In this document: one piece after another, positions 7,502 through 13,997 of the stretch
Layout of the letters: each line of letters begins with the position of its first letter
Position numbering within the stretch: the stretch's first letter is position 1
Assembly (NCBI GenBank): GCA_036351575.1
Contig: JAZBPJ010000013.1
Coordinates: 1 to 16,383, forward strand
Source of the DNA: JABDPF01 sp036351575
GTDB taxonomy: Bacteria > Pseudomonadota > Gammaproteobacteria > Xanthomonadales > SZUA-36
Direction: 5' to 3'
Length of the DNA: 16,383 nucleotides
The notes under the pieces: model-generated
What the model was told of the DNA's origin: nothing
Databases searched by the model: none
The model's input: only the letters and a program-made list of their open reading frames with translations
Program-made: the position numbers and the translations under genes

Positions 7502-7927
7502 ATGATTTTTCGTAAAAACAAACCCCCTGAGGACGCACCTGCCGGCGCTGGAACCCTGCGCGGCCGGGAGTCGGCCTCGCCGGAACCGGGCGCCAGCGCA
7601 CTGGCACGGCGATTCATGGCGCAGGATGAACCCGATACGATCGACCTCGGCGGGAGCCACGGGTTCCCGGAGTCCGCATCGCAGGAAGAGCCCGATACCC
7701 GGAACGCCGGCGACTCGCAACACGGGCAGGCGCTCAGTCACGAGGGCGAAGCGCTGATCACGCTCGACAGCCGCAACGCGAAGTTCTACGTCCACCCCGG
7801 CCGCGCCGACAGCCCGGTCCGGTTGAACGGCGAGGCCGTCACCGCGCGCACGGAGCTGAGAAAAGGCGACCGCATCCGTGTCGGCGCCGTCGAATTCGAG
7901 TTCACAGAGCCTGTCGAACTGCTGTAA
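7502..7927 (+). CDS. Small protein with a C-terminal half-FHA segment
   Basis: 141 residues from the ATG at 7502; an in-frame TTG at 7484 is possible. The N-terminal 85 residues are polar and probably disordered, with two similar DEPDTIDLGG / EEPDTRNAGD stretches whose Thr residues could be phosphorylation sites read by FHA domains. The C-terminal 55 residues (LITLDSRNAKFYVHPG, VRLNGEAVTARTELRKGDRIRVGAVEFEF) match the last strands of an FHA fold, but the usual GR and SxxH part is absent. It may be a degenerate FHA or a phosphorylatable ligand. It lies alone on the plus strand between two minus-strand runs, 25 bases from the divergent FHA start and 6 bases from the convergent vWA stop. No Shine-Dalgarno sequence is evident. 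Confidence 0.7.
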   Translation: MIFRKNKPPEDAPAGAGTLRGRESASPEPGASALARRFMAQDEPDTIDLGGSHGFPESASQEEPDTRNAGDSQHGQALSHEGEALITLDSRNAKFYVHPGRADSPVRLNGEAVTARTELRKGDRIRVGAVEFEFTEPVELL

Positions 7928-7933
7928 GCGTGC

Positions 7934-8872
7934 TCAGCCCGACAGGGCCAGGAAGCCGCCGCCGTTCGCGCGGGCCAGCGACTCCATGAATTCCACCGTT
8001 CCCTTGTACTTGAAATAATCTCCGACGGTGACCGCGTGAATTTCCTGCTGCTTCCGGTTGGCGACGGTTATGGCGCGCACCAGCTGCCCGGACACCATGC
8101 CGCTGTTGAAGGCCGGGTTGGGCAGCCCGTCACTGACCAGGATAATCGCCCCGGCGTCGCTCTCGAACGCCCGGTCGAAGGCCTGGAGCACCGATGAGGA
8201 ACCCTCGAAACGCCCCGAGAGGTCGCGCAGGAATGTCCTGGCGTCGACCCGGTTGCGGTCGTTCATCGGCGCCAGGCTGCCGTCGGCCGGCCAACGAAAG
8301 TATTCCGGCCCGGCGTCCTGCTGCTGAAAGCCCAGTATGGCGAACTCGTAGCCGTCCTGCAGCGAGTCCATGGCGCGCAGCACGGTCTGCTGGACCAGTG
8401 CTTCGTGCGTGGACAGGAAACGGTTCATGTCGACCAGGAACAGGATGCGCTTGCGGTCCGTTTTCAGGCCGAGGAAGCGAAACGTGACCAGGTTGCGGCC
8501 TTCTTCTTCCTCGGTAACCACCGGGGAAGGCGGCGGGGGCGGCGGCTGGTCCAGCCGGGCTTGCTGTTGCGCGTTGAGCGTCTCCAGTTCGGCGGAGACC
8601 GTCGCGAACTCCGCCTGCAGTCGCTCATGCCGGGTCTGGGCCGCGAGCAGCGCCTCGAGCACGTCACGGCTTCCCTCGCGGGTCTGGTCCAGCAGGGCCT
8701 CGGTTTGCCCGGCGAGTTCCTCGAGGTATTCCAGGTCGCCCTGCGAACGGACCTCTTTCTGGTAGTCGGGCATCAGGATGATGCTGATGATGATGAACGC
8801 CCCCATGGCCGACGCGAACAGGTCGATCGCCGATAGCGAGTACACCTCGAAAACGCGGTTGCGCGATCTCAC
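7934..8872 (-). CDS. Membrane-anchored vWA protein with degenerate MIDAS (paralogue B)
   Basis: 312 residues. A single N-terminal membrane helix (about 14-36, SAIDLFASAMGAFIIISIIL) carries Asp17, placed like the ion-binding Asp in MotB and ExbD. A coiled coil (about 42-105), a Pro run (109-117) and a vWA domain (about 140-310) follow, predicted periplasmic. The metal-binding (MIDAS) motif DxSxS is replaced by DMNRF (148-152), while GSSS (224-227) and VSDG (246-249) remain, so metal binding is doubtful. The C-terminus HAVTVGDYFKYKG..GGGFLALSG is standard vWA. The start is GTG, overlapping the stop of the upstream paralogue as GTGA, so the two are coupled. It is clearly a duplicate of that gene; both share SAIDLFASA and the LGL-vWA arrangement. 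It likely forms a hetero-oligomer with paralogue A around the MotA/ExbB-like channel (inference). Confidence 0.88.
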   Translation of the reverse strand: MRSRNRVFEVYSLSAIDLFASAMGAFIIISIILMPDYQKEVRSQGDLEYLEELAGQTEALLDQTREGSRDVLEALLAAQTRHERLQAEFATVSAELETLNAQQQARLDQPPPPPPSPVVTEEEEGRNLVTFRFLGLKTDRKRILFLVDMNRFLSTHEALVQQTVLRAMDSLQDGYEFAILGFQQQDAGPEYFRWPADGSLAPMNDRNRVDARTFLRDLSGRFEGSSSVLQAFDRAFESDAGAIILVSDGLPNPAFNSGMVSGQLVRAITVANRKQQEIHAVTVGDYFKYKGTVEFMESLARANGGGFLALSG

Positions 8873-9792
8873 CGGGAGACCCCCACGAAATCACCGCCGT
8901 TCTGCCGCGCCAGGGTCTGCAGGAACATGACCAGCCCGCGGTTCTGCGTGTAATCACCGATCGCCACGGTATGGATTTCCTTGTCCTGGTAGCGGTTCAG
9001 GCCGGTGATGTCCTGCAGGATGAAACCGGGTGAATTGTCCGGTTCACCGTCGCTGAGCAGGATGACCGCATCGGCCGGGTACTGCAGCGCGGACAGCAGC
9101 GCGTAGTGGGTTGGCGTTGAACCCGAGAACCGGCGCGCCAGCGAGAGCACGTAATTTTTCGCGGCTTCGATATTGGCCGGGGTGCCTTCGACCAGCCCGC
9201 TGTGGTCGGGGAAACTCCACAGCACCGGCGAGGGTGTTCCGTGGTAGCCGACGATGGCAAAGCGGTTGCTTTCGTCCAGCGGTTCGAGCATCTCGAGCAC
9301 CGAGTTCACCATCAGGTCGGTGTAGGAGAGCATGCTGCCGGACATGTCGATCACGATGACGAAGGATTTGGCCTCGGTGGCCAGGCCCAGGATCGAAAAC
9401 TCCACTCCGGAGACCAGCGCCTGCGGCGGCTCGGTGATGTCCTCGACGGGCTCCGGTTCGGGCACCGGTTCCTCGGCCAGCTGGGTTTTGATGTCGGCCA
9501 GCTGGCGGCGGATCCGGGAGACCTGCTCCTGGATGCCGCGGTTCGCGCGATCCATGTCCTGCAGTTCACTGGTGGAGATGCGCTGCTCGGCGAGCAGGTC
9601 GGCGATCTCGCCGGACGCCAGGCGCCGCAAATCCTGGATTTCCTGCGTACGCGAGTACGCATCGTCGCTGCCCTCGTTGCGGTAGTAAGGAAACAGGATC
9701 ATGACCAGCAGGATGAACGCACCCAGCGCGGAGGCGAAGAGGTCAATCGCCGACGTGGAGAAAACGGTGGTTTCGCGGTTCAGTCGTCGCAT
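8869..9792 (-). CDS. Membrane-anchored vWA protein with intact MIDAS (paralogue A)
   Basis: 307 residues from the ATG at 9792. I prefer this start over the TTG at 9831 or GTG at 9804 because it makes the N-terminus line up residue for residue with paralogue B (MRRLNRETTVFSTSAIDLF against MRSRNRVFEVYSLSAIDLF). The membrane helix (about 14-36) carries Asp17. A coiled coil (about 45-107), a Pro/Glu linker (109-123) and a vWA domain (about 130-307) follow. The MIDAS is complete: DMSGS (149-153), a Thr in GSTPTH (about 226) and SDG (247-249). The helix-plus-large-periplasmic-domain layout is that of MotB, ExbD or TolR with the peptidoglycan-binding part replaced by vWA. It is divergent from the CHAT gene, with 131 bases between the starts. 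Confidence 0.9.
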   Translation of the reverse strand: MRRLNRETTVFSTSAIDLFASALGAFILLVMILFPYYRNEGSDDAYSRTQEIQDLRRLASGEIADLLAEQRISTSELQDMDRANRGIQEQVSRIRRQLADIKTQLAEEPVPEPEPVEDITEPPQALVSGVEFSILGLATEAKSFVIVIDMSGSMLSYTDLMVNSVLEMLEPLDESNRFAIVGYHGTPSPVLWSFPDHSGLVEGTPANIEAAKNYVLSLARRFSGSTPTHYALLSALQYPADAVILLSDGEPDNSPGFILQDITGLNRYQDKEIHTVAIGDYTQNRGLVMFLQTLARQNGGDFVGVSR

Positions 9793-9888
9793 GCGTTCCG
9801 GCACGCTAACAAAAACCCTCGCGGGCGGCAATCATGGAGAAAAAAGCGGCCAGGGAGGGGGTTTGCCCGGGCTGCGGTCATTATGGAG

Positions 9889-9917
9889 TTGACCCGGGCC
9901 TGGATGGCCGCTATTTA
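9889..9917 (+). promoter_or_regulatory. Candidate sigma-70 promoter for the CHAT gene
   Basis: TTGACC at 9889-9894 is separated by 17 bases from TATTTA at 9912-9917. The -35 matches consensus at 5 of 6 positions, the -10 at only 3 of 6. The expected transcription start, about 7 bases after the -10, coincides with the ATG at 9924, which would make a leaderless mRNA. This supports 9924 over the upstream ATG at 9834 but is a weak prediction. Confidence 0.3.
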
Positions 9918-9923
9918 TGGGCG

Positions 9924-12900
9924 ATGCGCCTGTCACCGAACCGTCTGCTCCGCCTGCTGCTGGCCGCCCTGGTCAGCTGGGTTTGCCCGTTTTCCGCGGC
10001 AGCGGACGAGGCATCGGCCGTCAGGCCCGCGGAATACATGATCTACCAGTACCCGAACGTTTCCCTGGTGATCGTGGTGGACGTGCGCGAAGCGCAGTTC
10101 GCGTCACGCATCGAAGGCCCGGAAGGCGCCCTGATCACCGAAGCCAGCGTCCCCGGCCGGCGCATCGGCCCGGTCTACCAGTTGGTGGAGGCGGTCGCCA
10201 GGCCACGGCAACTGATGATCGAGGTGAACCCGGCACGCCGAATCGAACGTTCGCGCATCAGCATGGAGTTGCTGCAGCTGCCCGATTCGGACCGCAATGC
10301 GCTGGCCCTGACGCGCGCCTACCGCTTCCTGGCCCACGGCATGAAAAGCGCGAGCACGGACACTTCGGCCGCCTGGGCGGCCCGTATTTACTCGCTGCGC
10401 AACGCTTCGCAGGCCTTCGCTTCGCTGGGCATGGAGGAAATGACGCTCTGGTCTGAGCATTTTGCCGCCCATTTGACCTTGCACGGCCTTGGAGACCAGC
10501 AGCTCGCCATGGAACGGGCTCGCGCCGTGCGCACGGCAGCGCGCCGGGCCGGATTCGAAACGGTCGGGTTCGCCGCCGGCGTGCTCGAAGCGGAAGCGCT
10601 CATGGCGGCTGCCGGCGCCGCCCAGGGCGATGCCGCGATCAGGATCTACCGCAGTGCCAATGAGCTTTGGTCGGCGGTGACAAAACAGGCGGCCAGCCTG
10701 GGGTTCGAGGCGGAGCAGGGCCGGGCCCTGTTCCAGGATGGCGTGGCCTACGAACAGCAGGGCCGGCTGGACGAGGCTGTCCAGCGCTACGAAGAAGCGT
10801 TGGCGGTAACCTCCGCGGCGGCGGATCTGGAATTGCTTAACCAGATCCGGGCCACAGCGGCTGCCGCATACGAGCAGCGCGGCAGCACCGGCGGCGCCAT
10901 TGAACTTCTGGACGAGATTGCGAGCGAAATCGATTCCGGCGCCGGGGCGGCCGACCAGGAACTGGCGGTCAACCTTTACGAGAAGGGGCGTCTGCTGAAC
11001 AGTACCTTCCGTTACCGGCAGGCTTCGCTTGATCTCGAACGATCGCTGGAACTGCAGGCCGCCGGCTCGAACGACGTGCACCGGGGCCTCGCCGGTCTGG
11101 AACTGGCGCGCGCCTATCGCGCCCTGGGCGAGACAGAAAAGGCCAGGTCGATCGGGCTGCGCTCGATTTCCTGGCTGCCCCGTTCGAGCAGCGATTCACG
11201 CGCGGCGGCGCTGGGGCTGCTGGCCACGATCGCGCGCGAAAACGGCCGTTTCGACGAAATGTCGGACTTCAGGTCACGACAGGGAGAATGGCTGACCGCC
11301 GAATCCAGCCGGGCAGCCTTCCTGTTCGAATCCGCGCTGGACGCCATAGAAAAAGAGGGGCCCGCTTCATCCACCGCCGAACGGCTACTGCGGGAATCGC
11401 AGCGCAAGGCGGCAGGAAGCGACCTGCTCAGCGGTCACCGCGCGGCGCTTTACCTGTGTCTCGTTCAGCTGCGGCTCCGCGGAAGCGGGGCCTGCGAGCC
11501 GGAACGTGTCGAATCGAGCCACGATGCGCTGCGTCGCGGAGGCGTGCCCGCAATTGCGGTGGACGCAGGCCTGGCCTGGGTCGCAATACTCGAATCGGCC
11601 GGGCGCGACGCGCTTGCACGGGCCGCGGCGGAACGGCTGCTGGACGGTGTGCAGTTTTACCGCGAGTTCCTGCCGGGCGCAATTGTCTCCTGGTATGCAG
11701 GCCACCGTGCAAAGCTCTATGAACTTTACCTGTCACTTGCGCGCCGTGTCTCCGCCACCGCTTACCTGCTTGCCCTGGACCGGGTGCGGGGCGTGGAGCA
11801 CGCACGCATTCGCAACCGCAGCGACGGGGATGGCGTGCGCGGCGCCATTGCGCGCGTGGTCGCCGCGCAGCCGACACCGGATGATGCGCTGTCCAGGCAG
11901 GCGCATCGCGAACTGAAGATCTTCCGTGACCGCTCGAACTGGGCCAGCGACGCCATCGGCGAGGATCGCCTGCGCCGCATTCTCGAGGAGCTTGGGCCGG
12001 ACGAGAACATTCTCGTTTACGTTTTCTCTCATCAACGTCTCGATGCCGTGAAGGCGACTGCCGACGGCGTGACCCTGCAGCGGCTTTCCGGCGCTGAGCG
12101 CGTTCGTGATCACATTCGAAACGTCAGAGCGGCCATGCAGGACCCGGCGGCGCCGGCGCCCCTCGATGACCTCGAAGCGCTGGGTCGCCTCCTGTTCACG
12201 CCGCTGGAAGGAAAACCCGGGCGCCGCCTGTACCTGATGCCGTTCGGGCCGCTGAATGGATTTCCCTTCGACGCACTGCACACAAACGGACGCTTCCTGG
12301 CCGAGACGCACCGCGTGGTCAACCTGGGCAGCCTGGCCGCCCTGGAGTCGCCGCCGCCTGCTCCGGATACCGGGCCGGGCGCCAGCCTGTTCCTGGCCGG
12401 TAACCCGCGCTCGAACAAGGCATTGTTCACATACGATGTATCGACTTCCGCCGAAATCGCGGCGGTTCGCGATCGATTCGTCGGCGCAGGGCTGCATATC
12501 GTACAGGGTGTGGCCCTGCGGGGTGACGAGTTCGAGGACGAGCGCTATGCCGAAGCCGGAGTGATCCATCTCGCCATGCCGGGCCGCGTGGACCTGGTTC
12601 ATCCGGAACGGTCCCGGCTGCTGCTGTCGGGCGAGCGCGAGACGCCCAACATCGAGTTTCTGTCGAGTGAACGCCTGGGCGAACTTCCGCTGACGGCCCG
12701 CCTGGCGGTTTTGAGCGGAACCGCGTTCACGGGCAGCCCCGTGGTGGACTTCGACAGCCGCCTGGGATTGATCGAAGACCTGCACCACGCGGGTGCGGCG
12801 CAGGTGGTCGCGTCGCTGTGGCCTGCGGGCGATGCAGAGAACGCCGACCTCATGGGGGATTTCTACGGCGAGCTTCAGCGCCGCAAATCGGTACCGGAAG

Positions 12901-12989
12901 CCCTGCACGAGGTCCGAAAATCGCGGATCGCTTCAAAAAATGATACAAATTTACGGGGGTGGGCAGGTTTCCAGCTTTTTATCAGGTAG
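9924..12989 (+). CDS. Exported TPR protein with degenerate CHAT (caspase-like) domain
   Basis: 1021 residues from the ATG at 9924, chosen because it begins a signal peptide (MRLSPNRLLRLLLAALVSWV, cleavage near SAAADEA). An in-frame ATG at 9834 would put 30 residues before it. A beta-rich N-terminal region comes first, then a long alpha-helical region with TPR-like units (for example AYEQQGRLDEAVQRYEEALA and ARAYRALGETEKARSIGLRS). The C-terminal third is a CHAT domain: YLMPFGPLNGFPFDALH, VIHLAMPG, LAVLSGTAFTG, LIEDLHHAGAAQVVASLWPA and a final WAGFQLFIR. The catalytic His of the usual HxAxHG is Pro (codon 12579-12581, residue 886) and the Cys of LSACxTG is Thr (codon 12720-12722, residue 933), so proteolysis is unlikely. 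It is probably a periplasmic scaffold. Its divergent placement next to the vWA pair suggests joint function. Confidence 0.92.
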   Translation: MRLSPNRLLRLLLAALVSWVCPFSAAADEASAVRPAEYMIYQYPNVSLVIVVDVREAQFASRIEGPEGALITEASVPGRRIGPVYQLVEAVARPRQLMIEVNPARRIERSRISMELLQLPDSDRNALALTRAYRFLAHGMKSASTDTSAAWAARIYSLRNASQAFASLGMEEMTLWSEHFAAHLTLHGLGDQQLAMERARAVRTAARRAGFETVGFAAGVLEAEALMAAAGAAQGDAAIRIYRSANELWSAVTKQAASLGFEAEQGRALFQDGVAYEQQGRLDEAVQRYEEALAVTSAAADLELLNQIRATAAAAYEQRGSTGGAIELLDEIASEIDSGAGAADQELAVNLYEKGRLLNSTFRYRQASLDLERSLELQAAGSNDVHRGLAGLELARAYRALGETEKARSIGLRSISWLPRSSSDSRAAALGLLATIARENGRFDEMSDFRSRQGEWLTAESSRAAFLFESALDAIEKEGPASSTAERLLRESQRKAAGSDLLSGHRAALYLCLVQLRLRGSGACEPERVESSHDALRRGGVPAIAVDAGLAWVAILESAGRDALARAAAERLLDGVQFYREFLPGAIVSWYAGHRAKLYELYLSLARRVSATAYLLALDRVRGVEHARIRNRSDGDGVRGAIARVVAAQPTPDDALSRQAHRELKIFRDRSNWASDAIGEDRLRRILEELGPDENILVYVFSHQRLDAVKATADGVTLQRLSGAERVRDHIRNVRAAMQDPAAPAPLDDLEALGRLLFTPLEGKPGRRLYLMPFGPLNGFPFDALHTNGRFLAETHRVVNLGSLAALESPPPAPDTGPGASLFLAGNPRSNKALFTYDVSTSAEIAAVRDRFVGAGLHIVQGVALRGDEFEDERYAEAGVIHLAMPGRVDLVHPERSRLLLSGERETPNIEFLSSERLGELPLTARLAVLSGTAFTGSPVVDFDSRLGLIEDLHHAGAAQVVASLWPAGDAENADLMGDFYGELQRRKSVPEALHEVRKSRIASKNDTNLRGWAGFQLFIR

Positions 12990-13036
12990 AATGAAAAATT
13001 CCCGCGTAGCGGACAGAGATCATTAATCAAAATTGC

Positions 13037-13045
13037 CCGGAGGGT
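13037..13045 (+). promoter_or_regulatory. Ribosome binding site that fixes the GTG start of the stress protein
   Basis: CCGGAGGGT contains GGAGG eight to nine bases before the GTG at 13053. It is one of the few strong Shine-Dalgarno sequences in the window and decides this non-ATG start. A -10-like TAGAAT (12987-12992) overlaps the CHAT stop codon and could drive the gene on its own, but no good -35 is seen. Confidence 0.75.
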
Positions 13046-13052
13046 ATCTCAA

Positions 13053-13856
13053 GTGGAAAAAAGAAAATTCCTGGTCGTCGTCGACCCATCCCATGAACGC
13101 CACCTGGCCCTGGAACGCATGCTGGACATCGTTCGCCAGCGCGGCGAATGGGTCAGCGACTTTCACTTGCTGATCGGTTTCGAGGGAGCAGACAAGGCCG
13201 ACCCGAATACGCCGGACGAGGTGATTCGCGGCAAGGCCTGGTTCGACGAACTGCTGGGCCCGCTGGACGAGTTGGGCGTGGAATACTCGGTGGAATATTT
13301 CTGGACGGCTAACTGGCGCAAGTCCATCGCCGATGCGGCTGAGCGTTTCAACTGCGATACGATCATGCTGTGCGAGTCCTCGGCCGAGCACAAACGCGGC
13401 ATCACCGACTCGAAGTGGGACCTGGTGCGCCAGGCGCGCTGCGAGGTGGTGATTGTCGACGAGGGAACGAAAGCGCCGATCAAAACGATTCTCGCCGCGG
13501 TGAACACGCAGACGCCCGATAAAGGGCACCAGGAACTGAACGAGCGCATTCTGGAGCGCGGCAAGTTCCTGGCCGAGTTCTTCGGCGCCGATTACCACGT
13601 GGTCAATGCGTACACGGACAGTGAAAATTTCCCGGACCGGCAGATGATCGCCCGCATGAGCGGTCTTCCCCGGGAGAATATTCACCGCGACATGGGCAAA
13701 CCGGAAGACGTGATTGCAGCCACCGCTGAGAAATACGAGGCTGACATGGTCATTCTCGGCATCAGCCCGCGTTCCGGCATTTCGGCGAAGTTCGCCAGCC
13801 ACACGACTGAGAAAGTGATGGAGAAAATCACCGTCGACGTGGTGGCCCTGAACTGA
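13053..13856 (+). CDS. Tandem universal stress protein, UspE-like
   Basis: 267 residues made of two Usp folds. The first covers about 1-137 (KFLVVVDPS, then a central FNCDTIMLCESS and an ending CEVVIVDEG). The second covers about 140-267 (IKTILAAVN, then YEADMVILGISPRSGISAKF and a C-terminal VDVVALN). Two-domain Usps such as UspE act in the cytosol in stress responses and motility or adhesion control. The second domain keeps a Gly/Ser-rich loop (GISPRSG..ASHTTEKV) like the ATP-binding G-2x-G-9x-G-S/T motif, but modified, so nucleotide binding is uncertain. The first domain has no such loop. It follows the CHAT gene by 63 bases on the same strand and ends in its own terminator. Whether it belongs functionally to the upstream locus is unclear; I think it is independent. 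Confidence 0.9.
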   Translation: MEKRKFLVVVDPSHERHLALERMLDIVRQRGEWVSDFHLLIGFEGADKADPNTPDEVIRGKAWFDELLGPLDELGVEYSVEYFWTANWRKSIADAAERFNCDTIMLCESSAEHKRGITDSKWDLVRQARCEVVIVDEGTKAPIKTILAAVNTQTPDKGHQELNERILERGKFLAEFFGADYHVVNAYTDSENFPDRQMIARMSGLPRENIHRDMGKPEDVIAATAEKYEADMVILGISPRSGISAKFASHTTEKVMEKITVDVVALN

Positions 13857-13877
13857 GCCTTTCAGTAAATTGTTGCG

Positions 13878-13909
13878 AAAAACCCCGGCCCTGAGCCGGG
13901 GTTTTTTTT
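13878..13909 (+). terminator. Rho-independent terminator of the stress-protein gene
   Basis: CCCCGGC (13883-13889) pairs with GCCGGGG (13895-13901) around a 5-base loop. A five-A tract precedes it and eight T follow at 13902-13909. It begins 21 bases after the stop codon. Confidence 0.93.
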
Positions 13910-13943
13910 GCACCGGTCAAACGGATATTTCGCAGCTGCGGCG

Positions 13944-13972
13944 AAAAAAAAGCCGGCTGAATTCAGCCGGCT
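13944..13972 (-). terminator. Rho-independent terminator of the ExbD-TonB-TPR operon
   Basis: AGCCGGCTG (13951-13959) pairs with CAGCCGGCT (13964-13972) around AATT, a perfect palindrome. The A run 13944-13951 becomes the U-tract when read on the minus strand. It lies 25 bases after the TPR gene stop and faces the terminator of the stress-protein gene, so each converging transcript has its own stop signal. Confidence 0.9.
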
Positions 13973-13997
13973 TTCAATTTCCTGTCCTGGCAAGATG

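Noticed and set aside
6286..9792. Zorya defence system (ZorA/ZorB)
   Set aside because: A MotA-like protein with MotB-like partners recalls ZorAB, but the partners carry vWA instead of OmpA-type domains, and no ZorC, ZorD or ZorE helicase/nuclease gene is present.
9834..9923. Zinc-ribbon-like CPGCG extension as the true N-terminus of the CHAT protein
   Set aside because: It has only one CxxC pair and would precede a good signal peptide; the sequence overlaps a candidate promoter, so it is more likely untranslated.
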